Assembly: GCF_001625195.1 (NCBI RefSeq)
Contig: NC_054390.1
Location: 6,049,222 to 6,113,221, forward strand
Direction of reading: 5' to 3'
Source: Drechmeria coniospora
Lineage: Eukaryota > Ascomycota > Sordariomycetes > Hypocreales > Ophiocordycipitaceae
Length of the DNA: 64,000 nucleotides
The translations under genes were made by a program, and so were the position numbers. The notes below the pieces were generated by a model. It worked only from the letters and a program-made list of their open reading frames with translations. It did no database searches and was not told where the DNA came from. Each line of letters begins with the position of its first letter. Position 1 is the first letter of the stretch. Below are positions 43,808 through 55,763 of this stretch, one piece after another.

Positions 43808-46800
43808 TTATGCTTCTTCCATGATGCCGCCCTCGCCACATTCCTCGCGCCACTCGCGGCTCTTTTCTGCCAACCGCTTGATGCCACCCACACGTCCTGC
43901 CCAAAGACCTTCGATGGGGGTGCGGAATGTATACGCACGCTGCGAACTGATGACGCCAATGGCCTGGAGAACGGCCTTGCGGCTGTCGCGGCCAAAGACA
44001 GCAGGGTGGTTGATCCACTCCAGGCTGCTCTCAAGCTCGGCATCCAAGGCGGTCACGGTGGTAGCATCGATTCCGACGCCAAGTGCGATGCCGTCGGCCT
44101 GTCTGGGCCCGAGCTGAGCAGGCTGGAAGTTGTTTCCGGACGAGGAATGAACCGAGGCAGGCGGCGACGGGCTCTGCTTTCGATCAGGGGTTGCCGTCGA
44201 GCTGGGGGGATGTTCGTGGCCAAGATGAGGCGTCGGCGACGCCGACTTGCTCGTAGGGGGGACCGGTGGCAGCCCACCTTTGCCAAGTCCCTTCAGAATG
44301 GATCGCGTCTCGTTGAGGAGAGTGTGCGCACGATCATGCTGGCCACGACCGACCAGGGTCAGGGCTCGTGTGAGCATGTCAGAGGTGAGCAGCTCCATGC
44401 GCCGCTGCACGATGCTCGGGTGAGGAGGTATCAGGGGCGCATTCTGCCACGACTTCTTCTGGCCGGCACTGGCGGGTAACATTGTGATGGCCAGGAGTGA
44501 GGGTCGTGGCATCTGGGTCATGGTGCCGTCCCGGAGAATGTCCCCCCAGCTCAGATCGGCCTGGATCAAGGGGACCTCCTCGACGGACACGGTCCTTTCT
44601 CCGTCATTGTCCGACGACCCGCCGAGCGCCTCCAAGCCGGACACGATGTTATCCCAAGGATCTTGCGGCAACTGGTCCTGGGAGGAGTTGTCTGGCATGA
44701 TGACCAGCTGGACGAGGATATCACGCTTGTCGCCGAAGCGTAAATCGCCGAGGCTTGCTTCGGCGTCGCGGCCAGTGGCTCGCTTGGTGATCTGCAGCGC
44801 ACCGCTGATCTTGTGGAACTTGGCGGGGGAGCCCTCGGGAAGCTTGAGCTTGAGCTTCACATTTTGGTGCGACAGGGCTTGCATCCCTCCGAGGCAGCCG
44901 GCCAAGCACTCACGAAGCATCATCCAGTCCTTGACGTACGTGTAGGCGGCCTTGGTCCTCGTGGAAAGCTCAATCATGGTGTCCGGCTTATGCGTCATGC
45001 CGAGGCCAAAGGAATGGATGGTGATCTTGGCCGCCTCCGCTCTGGAGACGACGAAGTCGACGGAATCTGCGTCTGCCGTGGAGGCGTCGCTGATGAGGAG
45101 GATGGTGGCGATGGGGTTGTTGTGCTTGCGTTGCATCAACAGATCCATGGCCACGTTGGCACCTTCCACGATGTCGGCCCGGTGGCTCTTCTGTCCCACC
45201 GGCTTGATCAAGCCCAAGATGTTGGACCAGCCGGGCCAGGCCTTGGTGGTCATGCCGACGATGGGCACGCCGCCGCCTCCGGATCCGAACGTCACCAGTC
45301 CCATGCGATCCTTCTCGCCGAGGGTGCCGACCATGAACTTGAGCGCATCGCGAACCAAGTTGATCTTCACGCCCTGCATGGATGCCGAGATGGGAACGAC
45401 GACGACAACGTCGATGGGGACGTGTATCGAGCTCACAGGACTAGGGCACTTGGTCGCGAGGTTGGTATACTCGGTGGGGGCCGTCGTCGCCGACTTGTGG
45501 CCCCACGAGGATGTCGTGGACGAAACTCGCTGCGGATGCGAGCGCTGCCAGTCCGCTTCCTCGTCCGTCTCGGACAGGTCGCCACGGTCGAGATCCGGGC
45601 TGCGGGTGGGGGAGGGTTCAACGGCGTTCAGGTCCAGCAGGGCTTGGTTCCAAAGCTTGAGCTGGTTCCGGTTCTCAAACTTTAGGTGGAACTGAGGCAG
45701 CTCGGCGACGGATAGGCTCAGGGTCAGGACATTTCCGTCCATGCTTCCGGCCTCCGACACCTCGTTGAGATGCTTCTTGATGAGAATGGAGCCCTTCAGC
45801 GTGCATCGAGTCAACTTTCTCGGCGCACCGGAGTCATCCCACTGATGTGCCTGGGGCGACAGCTTCTTCTCCTTGACACAGATGAGCATCTCGGCGAAGA
45901 GGTAGCATTCCAGCTCCTGCCACGTCGCCCTGTCCTTGCCCACCCGGAGAGTGCCGTACAGTCTCAGCTGGCCGAATCTGGCACGGGTTAGTCGCCGAGG
46001 GAGCCGATAGCGGCACGACGCGCGCGAAGGGGGGGGGGGGGGGGAACTTACTTGCTGAAGTCTAAGCCATGCCAGTTCTCGACGCGGTTACGCAAAGTCT
46101 CGGTCATTTCTTCGAGAACTTCGGCGGGCTCGTATGGATGGAAGCGGCGGACGCTCGGGGCAGGTGTCACAGACCTCGAGGTGCCTTGGTCCATGCGTGC
46201 ACCGACGGAGGGCGGCGCCGGCGCCGGCGCTTGGACGCCGATGTCCTCTGGGTCGGGCTTCCACTTGTTGTCCGGCACCTCGACGGTGACGAGGCAGGTG
46301 AGGGTTTGCTGCTGGAGGGATTTGTTGATGGTTGGGAACTCGGATCGGACGGTGACGGTGGGGGGAGGAATGGGGTTCCTGGCGACGCCGCGAGGGCTGC
46401 CTAGGGTCGTCTCCATGGCCTGAACATCGTAGTCGTGGCGCCACGGAGGGCCGCTCTGCGTCGTTTCCGGGTACCCGCTGGACGAGGCTACGCCGTCGGC
46501 CTCGCTGTCGCTGCGCGTGTGCTTTGAGGAATCGTAGCGGTCCGATGGCGGGGCTTCACGGCTATCCCTGGCGCTCGCGCGGGTCCCGCTGTCGCGGCCA
46601 TTGAGGCTGAACTGCTGAGATTGATGCTGCTTCTGAGAGCTGTTGACGCTGGGCGGCCTCACCGTCTGGCTGTCCCAGGTCGGCGCAAAGGTCGGCGTCA
46701 GGGTCGGCGTCGGGGTTTGCGTCGAGGTGCGAGCGTCGCCACCGGCGGTGCGGACCATGTTGCTGATTTTCTCTGCCGCCGAATTAGTAGCTGGAAGCGT

Positions 46801-47472
46801 GACCTTGTCCCGGTGGAAGAACCGACTTATGTCGATGACGTTGCCTCCTCGGCTCGTGTCGAGATGCAGCGGCGCATCGCAGGTAGGACAGTACTGGGAG
46901 TCGAGCTCGCGTATGTACTCGTAGAAGCAGGCCTCGTGAGCGACGTGAGAACAGGAGAATTGAAGGACGCGCTCGCCCTGCAGGGTATGCTCCAAGGGCT
47001 CTTCGCATACGGCGCATTCGCTGCCGACAAAGGTCCTGTCGCGCTTTATGCGACTCCTGTCGACGGAGCCGGCCATCGGGTTGTCTGTTCGCGATGTGAA
47101 GGTAGATTCCGCAGCCGTTGACCCAATGGACTCGCCACGTCCCCGAAGAGAGCTGCCGCGCGTTGCTGGGGGGAAGACATTGCCTATTACGCGGGGACAT
47201 GTCAGCGTAACCGGTTCCGGAAAATTGTCTTGCTCGCGGCGGCGGCGGCGAGAAGGGCTCAGCAAACACTATTAGCAAACACTATTATTACCTTTTTCTG
47301 GAGACAAGGATGAATCCGCCAGGTGCCTCGGTCGCGAGGCACTTGTGGTGCTGAAGAGGCTCAAGTGAGCGAGGCGAGAAGAAAGATCCGAATGCTTACT
47401 CCTGGAATCATTCCCAGGGGGTTCGGGAAACTCGTCACGCTGACGGTGACTTTTCCTCGACCGGGCGAACAT
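43808..47472 (-). CDS. Far1/Ste5-like RING-PH-vWA scaffold protein
   Basis: Four exons: 47292..47472, 46827..47183, 46052..46772, 43808..45977; 1142 aa. Introns are 108, 54 and 74 nt. The 54-nt intron is in frame and removes SRFFHRDKV-type sequence, joining NVIDI to KKISNMVRT. The start is ATG 47472 (MFARSRKSHRQRDEFPEPPG); the frame at 47265 opens with TTG and is intronic. RING-H2 ligands: C117, C120, C138, H140, H143, C146, C159, C162. A long disordered Ser/Thr/Pro region follows. A PH-like domain (FGQLRLYGTLRVGKDRATWQ to QLKLWNQALLDL) begins near residue 420. A vWA domain follows (VDVVVVVPISASMQGVKINLVRDALKFMVG). Its MIDAS lacks the Asp of DxSxS (P-I-S-A-S), as if metal binding were lost. 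The RING-PH-vWA order is that of yeast Ste5/Far1, pheromone-MAPK scaffolds; filamentous homologues are often labelled Far1-like. Confidence 0.85.
46029..46044 (-). repeat. 16-nt homopolymer just inside an intron donor
   Basis: G16 on plus, so C16 on the coding strand two bases after the GTAAGT donor of intron 3 of the Far1-like gene. Confidence 0.9.
47262..47287. repeat. 13-bp exact tandem duplication in intron 1
   Basis: GCAAACACTATTA twice in a row, next to the GTAATA donor of the first intron of the Far1-like gene. Confidence 0.85.
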
Positions 47473-47801
47473 TGGAGGATGGCAAGGCCGAAGGCGGGGT
47501 ATGAAAGAAGGGACGTCGCAGCAGTGAAGGCCAACCGTGCTTCGCCGCAGGTGATTGTGAGGCGAACAGGTACAGATAGATCCGCAGACGGAGCCGGTCG
47601 GCAGCGTATCGTGGCGGTCACAGTCGAGGAAGAAGCACCTGTGCCCTCGGAGTCGAGCCGATGGGTGTGGCGGATCGAAATCGCTGCGAGGAGAATCTTG
47701 CGACAGAGGGGGAAAGCGATGCGACGTTGGAACAGGAAATCCAGAGAAAACTTAGAATCATGCGTTTGTCGAAGTGTTGTTTGGGAAAGCCTGGAGCGGA
47801 A

Positions 47802-47817
47802 GGGGGGGGGGGGGGGG
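47802..47817. repeat. G16 homopolymer
   Basis: Uninterrupted 16 G on the plus strand, upstream of the Far1-like gene. Confidence 0.9.
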
Positions 47818-49710
47818 TGCGTTTCAAGAAGGTCCCCTGTCTTTTAACAATACTGGGCGGAGAGAGAGAGCGGGGACCGCAAGCGCATGATGGCAGGGTA
47901 CGGCGGTCCAGGGAATCGGATCGGCACGGGAGTCGTAGGAGGCTCGGCGCGCAAGCGAGAGAGAGCAGGCAAGCAACAAGAGGTAGAGGCTCTTGGTGAG
48001 GGAGCAAGTTTGAGCGAGCGTCGCTTTTTGCGAATGAGGTTGCCGTCACGACGGCGACAATGCGTACGCTGCACTTGCAGGTGTAGGCCGGAGAACTGCC
48101 GCAGCAGCAGCGAGGCGGAGGGGCTAGTGCGAGCGGATCGCGGGTCAACGGTGCTAGGTTGCAAGTTGCTGTCCAGTAGGCAGATGGTGTCCGTCGAGCA
48201 AGTGCGGTGGCGCAGAGCTGGGAGAGGAACAAAAAGTAAAATGCAGCACTAGTTGGTGACAGCTGACAGGTTTGGCAGGAAGGGGGTGTTTGCCGGTTGC
48301 TTTTGCGTTTCGCGCACCGCTTTTCGTTTCACTGCCCGGCCTGTCTTGTCTGACTTCTTCTGTCTTGCCTGCGCTGGGCGGTTGATGGTGGGCGGGCAGT
48401 TGAGCTGGACAGTCGGCCAGACACTGGACTGGGCGGTGCGTACGTGCGTGCGCGAGGGTGCGATGTTGGGGGCCTTGAACGGATACGGACGACGTGCTCT
48501 ATGCAAGGACGTACCAGCACGCATAGGTAGGTAGGTAGGTGTAAGGTTTGTACCTGTTTGGTCTCAGGCGAAACAGGGGCCGAATGGCGATTCGTTTGGT
48601 TTGCTGATTCGGGGAGCGAGCGACAAAGCCAAGGAAACGAACGGCGAGCTCGTATCTGTCGGTACTCGTACTTTTTCTCGATCGTACGCGGGTCCGCTAC
48701 GAAACGGCGAGCGTGCTGACGATTCGGCCGGCGCAGGGTTCAGGCGACGAAGTGATGGATGGTCATCTGGAAGATGAAAGTGGAAGGTGGACAGAAAGGT
48801 GGGAGGGGATGGATGGTGGACGAACGTCGGACGGGCGGGCAGTTTAATAAGAAAAAACGCGGAAGAAGTTGAACCGATGACCAGCCTACGCACATCGACA
48901 GCCTACGTGCATAATATTACAAGATACATTCCCGTCTCGTCCTCGTTCGAGGTACGGGCGAGGCCAGCGAGGTCAACGATTTGGCTCAACTGAAAGGCAA
49001 GGAAGGAAGCATCCATCAACAGGGTCCCACGACCAGCGACACCACATACTTACAGTACTTGCTACGCGCACTAAGGAAAGGACGTGCAACCTTGCCGTAC
49101 CTGCCACCTCCCTGCAGGGTCCAGGATGTTCCGGCGAGTACTCTCTTGTAAGTGTACATGGCAAATCACACACGTTTACTTGAACCACGGGGCAACCGTT
49201 CAAGCAACCTGTGTACATGTACATGATGTGTACGAGTACGAGAAGTTACATGTACATGGAGAAGGCCCACTTGGCACTTCTGCAGGTACCATCGCGCGCT
49301 GGGCGGGGCTTCGGTGCTCATCACCGTTATCGCGGGAAGGGGCAGTCTAAAGCCCTAGTATTTTGCTGTACAAGTAGTTGTACACTCGAGTGTAGTTGTA
49401 AGTACGGAGTACATTAGTTGTACTGAGTACAGTACTGTACATGTACTTACTCGAGTGCGGAGTATGGAGTACATGGAGACACGAATGAGCTCTGCAGGCA
49501 GTCGTTGGGCGTCTGGTGCTTCGTACGTACCTATCCAACGATGGCTTGGTTTGTTGATTCCTGCAGACACGGAGCTCACGTCAAAGTCCGTGTAGTGTAA
49601 GTGCGCGTTGTAGGCACGAACATTGTCTGGCAACACTGTCTGGCAACACGGCCTGACTAGTGATGGGACTCGCCCATATCGCGCAGGCACCTGCCGCATG
49701 TCAGTGCTAT

Positions 49711-49728
49711 GTACGGAGTACGGAGTAC
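49711..49728. repeat. Tandem TACGGAG heptamers
   Basis: GTACGGAGTACGGAGTAC: two heptamer units and a terminal TAC. The identical 18-mer recurs at 50261..50278. Confidence 0.9.
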
Positions 49729-50260
49729 ATCTGGAGCACCCCGTATTGCATATTGCCTGGCCAGGTGCCTACTTGTACGGAGTACAGCAGCACCTGATTA
49801 CTTATTGTACTCGGTACGCTCGTATCCGTCTCTACTTGTACACCTATCCTACTGTGCATGTACGTACACTTGGAACCTTCACCTACTCCGGAAAGGTATG
49901 TACTTAACTACATGTATGGAGTACATGTACGGAGTACTTGCACCTGCATTTCTTGTATTACAGTGAGTAGTTAGCGGATTCCTGCTTCCTTACTAGGTAA
50001 ATGTAATGCACTAGTACTGTACTTACGTACATGTGCGGAGTAAGTACAGCTACATGTGCATGGACTTGCTACTGAAAGTAATTGCACTTATACCTGTACT
50101 CATGTACTCCGTACTTACCTACGAGTACGGTTTTGTACACTTGACGGGGCGCCTGTTCTGTAGGGTAGCAAGTACTCCCCGTTTATGGGAATCACATTGC
50201 AGGATACGGAGTACGGAGAACATATTTACCTAGTAGTTGTAGGGTTCAAAGGCAGCTCTA

Positions 50261-50278
50261 GTACGGAGTACGGAGTAC
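50261..50278. repeat. Tandem TACGGAG heptamers
   Basis: Second exact copy of the 18-mer GTACGGAGTACGGAGTAC. Confidence 0.9.
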
Positions 50279-53218
50279 CTACTGTAGTAGCTAGTTCTAT
50301 TAGTTCATTACTTAGTTCATTACCAGATACATGTAGATGAGGTAGATACTCCTCACAAGAAGGCCGACGTCTCATTTGTCGCCTTATTGTTGCCCGGCTA
50401 TCGGGAGGGGGCTCTTGTCCCGCTACGATCTAAGCGACGGTACTCCGTACTCTGTGCCGAAAAGGCCCTACCAGCCGTAGGTACACCTACAATTCGTAAG
50501 TGTACAAGTAAGTACTGTGCTGCACATGCGCATGTACGGCTACTTACTTGTACAGGTACAAACTGACTGGTTTGCTTGCACGATTGGTCCCACGCAGAAT
50601 CCCCAAATGGCGTCATCTACGAGGACGAAAACCTACCGTGAAACGTAAAGGAGAAGTTCAAGTCACTATATATTCAGAAAGTCGTAGTGGACGGGTAAGA
50701 GCACAGGCACAGTCCATGTATACACCTATACTTACATGGTCTATACTTGCATGGTCGACCTGTGCACTGCTAGGAGTACTTGCCCTTGAACAAACGTGCC
50801 CAGCCAGACACATTCATCCATGCGTCGTGCGCACATGTACGCCTACACACACTCCCTTGCTTTGCATGTTTCCAACGGCACTGGCCAAACAAAAGGTGCA
50901 TCGCCGAGCGTTTGCCTCGGGTTGTTGGAAGCCGAGATTTGCCCAGATTTTGACAGTAGCAAACGTCTTGCTCGTGCTCCGCTGTTGGGTTACATGTATT
51001 ACACACCATCCAGGAGGGATGCAGCGTATCCCGCAGCGTGCTCGACCTCATAAACAAGCACGGAGTATTCGCGTAGATGAGTACAGCACTTGTACGGAGT
51101 ACTTACACTGACGAGCATGCACACACACAGCTGCGTGCAAGTACCGTGCATGTACTTTAGGTGTACGGAGTACTTGGGTACAAATTGGGCGGTGCCTTCG
51201 TAAGTAACTACTAACAGTTACCTACAGTAGTACTTACTTAGGTGGTCGTTGGTGTAGGGTGACTGTGGGCCCCTCAGGCCTGCGCACCTCAATCCGCACC
51301 TACAACTACAGCTACTGTCCCTGCTGTGCTGTGAGGTGAACTGTATTGCAGAGTAGTACGGTGCACTCCGTCCTGTCCTTGTACCGACGTACAGTTTGTC
51401 TTTGTGCAGCACAAAGTTCTCATCCACTGTGGTGCACCCCGTTCGCACGCCGTAATAGACGCTGCCACTGGCAAGGAGTTTGAAACTAGCTCGAGTTGTT
51501 TTTTTTGAACCCCGGTGAATGGAGCGTGCCGTATTATTCCGTACGTGCGAGTAAGTAAGTCAAGGTTCCGTGCCATTGCGCATGGGCCCAAGTGCTTCGG
51601 AGCACCCTGTACGAGTAATGTCAATGCAATACCAAGGTACAGTACTCCGTACACGCACCTACTTGTACTCGCTCACGCTTGCAGTGTGCCACCGGAAAGG
51701 GTCAGTCCACGAAGATGCTGGTTGACGATTGGAGCAGGATATCCAGAAAGGAAAGGCGGCAGCAGGATGGCATCAACCGCAACCACGATAAAGTGCCGAA
51801 ACCACCTCTGGCATCGCAACACGACAGTGCACCTACCGTCGTGCTGGCGGAGGGAGGGAGGCCCGCAACCTGGTGGATGAACTCGGCTGCCGCCGTGCTT
51901 GTGGTCAAGGTCTCGGAAGACGAGCCATGCCAGTCGGGAACTCGTCACGCACTTGCTCACGTACCTACCATGCCGCCTCGACAGCCCATCGCCTGCCAGC
52001 CTTTGCTGTTGTGCGGGTGCATGACACGTGCACTCAGTGGCCGGCTTTGTTCGCTCCAAGGCGTCGATGGACTTGGCGCCTGAAAACTTGACGTCGCCAC
52101 CTCCATTGCGCCAGGACTTGGGTGACGAACGAACAGACTTGTGCGAACACGCCAGGGCGTAGTCATCATTCGGGTCGTTGGGCCAGACCATTCCGAACGC
52201 CAGCCGTACTTGTGTTCTGGTGCGATGCCAAACCTACATGTACTGTACAGCACCTACCACGCACCGGGTTGCATTGATGGCCAAGTGCCTACTGACGAAC
52301 ACTGCAAGTGCAACTACTGTAAGTACATGCAGTTAAGTAATTACTTACTTACAGTACAGGCAGTGCGGGCCATAGGTGCAGGGGGGGGGCCGGTCCATCG
52401 GGCTACCCCGTCTCTCTGAATCGGCCACGAGGTATTGCCGTCCCAGCCACTTGCAAGTATTAGTACAAGTTCGTCCAGGTAAGCACATGAACGCCTAAGA
52501 TCAAAGGAGACTTGGCTCCGCACTCCAAGAGGGTCACCCTTCCAGGTAGGCACGGTTTCTTGCACTGGATTGGTGTGATGGTGGTGAGGGAGGGAGGGAG
52601 TGCCGCTCTCGCCTATCGATCCGGCGGGTCGCTGGCAGCATTCCGACCCATGGGGTCCACCACGGCTCCCGACGGTCGCGTACGCCCGAGCAGTAAGCAC
52701 AGGTGCTTCGTAGCGAGCCTTGGGCTTGTCGACCGAAAGGGCCAGTCAGGGCTCTGCAGAACGAATGAATAGTGGACCAAGTCGAGGTGCGAATGCAAAG
52801 TACCTGCCGTCGCCTACCTGTGCCGTGCTCGCGTTCATACACTGGAAAGTGTAAAAGTAAGCATCGGAGCGCGACCAGACACTATCCAAGGCCGTGACAA
52901 TCAATCGCCGACTCGCAAGCTGTGTCGAAAAGGGTTTGATGTGCTGGCTGCGCATGTACATGTAGTGCAAGTGCCCGACGATGGACGTGCTGAATGCACC
53001 TGTCCTTGTTCTTGTACAGTACGATATGCTTGCGTAATGAACTCGGGAGGTCTCTGTATCGGCCCAACATACAGTACTGTACGGAGTACAAGAATATTTG
53101 CAACTACTTACTTACATGTGCTTACTGTAAGTACATGGACATCTTGATGCTAGACGGATATCCACTATTAGCTCGTAGTGGGAGCACCGCTTGGAACGTA
53201 CTATACAATAATAAATAA

Positions 53219-53252
53219 TACGGAGTACGGAGTACATGTACGGAGTACGGGT
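53219..53252. repeat. TACGGAG cluster
   Basis: Two tandem heptamers, then ATG and a further TACGGAG and TACGGGT, the densest cluster in the window. Confidence 0.88.
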
Positions 53253-54294
53253 AGCAACTTACTAGTATTACCTAAGCAGTAGCTAGTATGGAGTACTACA
53301 AGTAAGTTCAGTGCAAGGAATACCACAAGGTTGACGTCTTCATCGTTCGCATCGTGCACTCGCGCACTCCGTCTCCGCTTGCTGCCCGCCTACCATTCTA
53401 GGCACGCACAAGTACGTGTGCTTTGTGCAGTACATGTACTCCAAGTACTGCCGTGCTTACTTACTTGTACATGGACGAGTAGGGGTACTTTCTAGGCCTG
53501 GGCACCGACCTAGCAGGAGCCGGAGAAACAACGGCATGGATGATGGGTGCGGGGGGGAAGCTCTCACGCCAATGCAAGAATGGACCGACGTGGATGCATG
53601 TCTGATGCGTGTCCCGAGCCATGGTCAATCGACTGTGACCCGTAGCCTGCCCGCATCACGAGCAAATGGTGCGGCGGCATTGGATGCCGAGCAACCTCGA
53701 TCCAAAGGGCTCACATGCACCCCCGAGCTAGGAGCTGCCAGGCCTTGACATGGCCGAAATACGTGCACGAAACGTGAAGACGACGAAAATGGGGCCGTAC
53801 TGTAAGGAGAGCATCATGAGTCCAGACAGTGCGAGAGTGCCAAGTTTCTACATCTACGTAGAGTTGGCCATGCTTCGCGAGGTCGGAGAATCGGCCAACC
53901 GGAGTGTGCTCTTCGTCGTCGGCTTCCGCCAGGGCAATCGCTGGTCTTCATCCGCCACGCTCACGGCCCTCAACCCCCCCACGCACTCGCCGACCGTCGC
54001 CCGGTCCTCATGTTGCAGCCATTTCTCCAGGCATGCCATGGCCATCCATCGCAAAGACGATTGGCGGGACTGACAACCAAACGAGTCATCGCATCGGGAC
54101 GGTAACAAGTGCCCGGACCTCCAACGTGCCGGCCGCTCAGGCCTATTCCCAAAGACAACGTCGTGTTTCCTTCGCATGTGCTGCTCGCGGACCGGGCCGC
54201 ACGGCCAAAAGGGGGAGGGGAGGGTGCCGTCGTCCGCTCCAAGGGGTTCTCGGAGGACTGGGAAGCCAAGCTTTTGTCCGCCTGCTCTTCCTCG

Positions 54295-55222
54295 TCACTG
54301 CTTCGTGAAGAAGCCCCCTCGGGGTGTCGCCGCCGTCCGATTCCTCTTGAGGAGCATCTCCTTGGTGTTCCTCGATTGCTTCTTCAGCTTCGGCGCCATC
54401 CTCTCGTCCTGCTTTGCGGCCACGCGAAATACAGTCAAGCCGACCAGCTCATCACCGGGACCTCTATCCAGCCGCGATAAACTCTTCTCGACGGCGGCCA
54501 CTTTTCGCTTCCTCGGCCGCGAGCCGCTGTCGGCAGCGGGGCCTTCCTCGTCGGAATCATCGCTCGATGGGTCGGTGAGGAACTCGAGCGGCAGCAGGTT
54601 CGGGATGGGGGCCTTGTCGATCCGTCTCCTTCCGCCGGCAGCTGCTTGCTGCCTGGGTGGGGAGTCGCCGGAGTCGCCGTCTTGATCTTCCAGCGCAGCC
54701 GAGACCGCCGCCGTCGCTGCTGCCTCCTCTGCCTTTTTACGCTCCACAGCCTGTTTCTTCAGCACCATGTCGCGCTCTTGACGCTTCCGCTTCTCGGCCA
54801 CGGCCACCCTGCACGGCCAGGTCAGTACAGTGCCTCCGCGCGGGGGGGGGGGATGACAAGGGAAATGGCGGAGAGTCCCACTCTTGAGCCGCTTTGCGAG
54901 CTGCCTGTGAAGATTTTTTGATATCCGACGCTGCTTTCGCCGTCGACACCGTTTCCGGTCCCGCATCATCGTCGCTTTCCTCGTCCGAGACGTCCTGCCT
55001 TGTAGTCTTGCCGGTGGGCACCGGAGCGATCCATTCCTTGTCTGCCTTGCCGTCGTCGTCAAAGGTGATGAGAGTCACCTTGGAGGCCGTCTCCTCCTGC
55101 GCCGGAGCCGCCTCACCCTTTGATCGCACCGGCAGCTTCTGCCGTTTCGTCGTCTCCGACGATGTAGAGGCCGAGGGCTGCGCCAGCGCTGCCGTTTTCC
55201 TCTTGCGCGTTTGAACGACCAT
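54295..55222 (-). CDS. U3 snoRNP-associated protein Utp16/Bud21-like
   Basis: Exon 1 is 54882..55222, the intron is 73 nt (donor GTGGGA, CTGAC branch, GTGCAG), and exon 2 is 54295..54808; 284 aa. N terminus MVVQTRKRKTAALAQPSAST is basic. An acidic Ser/Asp stretch (DVSDEESDDDAGPE) follows, then a Lys/Glu-rich helix (VAVAEKRKRQERDMVLKKQAVERKKAEEA), IPNLLPLEFLTDPSSDDSDEEGP, and a basic C terminus (MLLKRNRTAATPRGGFFTKQ). LLPLEFL and the terminal RGGFF with basic residues are typical of fungal Utp16. The family belongs to the SSU processome that makes 18S rRNA in the nucleolus. The protein is low-complexity, so the assignment rests on short motifs and layout. Confidence 0.72.
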
Positions 55223-55763
55223 CGTGGAGGCGATGGGAAGCGGTGGAGGGAATCGCGCGAGGTGGGTGAGCGGCCAAGTCAAGTACCGCAGTGGAATGGG
55301 ATCGGTTGATGTGCCTGTCGAATTGGTCCTTGAGTGGTGAGAAGTACAATACTTTGTCAGCACGGCCCGTGTTGAATGTGTGTTGTCTTGAACGGAGCGA
55401 CGCAAAATATCGCCAGACTTTTAACTTTTTGGTCTTCAAAAATTTAGCCGTATGGACCTTGATCGCGACGTCTCTCTGCTTGTGGGTCTGGTTGGTCGGC
55501 ATGCAGCTCGAGTGGGGCCTTGGTCCGTCGATGTTGGCAAGCCGAGTGCATGGCTACTCAGGCACACACAGACATGACACCATTCGGCTCCATTTCCTAC
55601 CATTCATGAGGAGACATGGCTTTCGGGTTCCTGCGATAATACATGACGCCCTAGGCTTTTTGCGTAGCTGACACGAGAGAGCCGAAGCCTTTCTTTGGAG
55701 GCTGCTTCCGCGACTCGAGGCTGCGTCCGACTCGAGGCTGCGTCCGACTCGACACCTCTCATC
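55223..55763. other. Divergent region, Utp16-like / helical-repeat protein
   Basis: Shared upstream region of the two flanking genes; no gene features. A direct repeat CGACTCGAGGCTGCGTC occurs around 55712..55750, just before the plus-strand start. Confidence 0.55.

Larger units (their letters stand above)
47473..54294. other. 6.8-kb gene desert rich in GTAC/TACGGAG words
   Basis: No supported gene. The first part is the Far1-like upstream region with a G16 run at 47802..47817 and GTAGGTAG tetranucleotides near 48525..48540. From about 49.0 to 53.5 kb the sequence is saturated with GTAC, TACATGTAC, TTACTTAC and TACGGAG words. The larger frames (47618..48232, 51673..52191) overlap equally long frames on the other strand and carry no domains. 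Confidence 0.55.

Noticed and set aside
47618..48232. 204-codon minus-strand frame upstream of the Far1-like gene
   Set aside because: Cys/Arg/Pro-rich, crosses the G16 run, and overlaps equally long frames; no family resemblance.
51673..52191. 172-codon minus-strand frame in the gene desert
   Set aside because: Overlaps a 134-codon plus frame, has no domain, and lies among dense repeat words.
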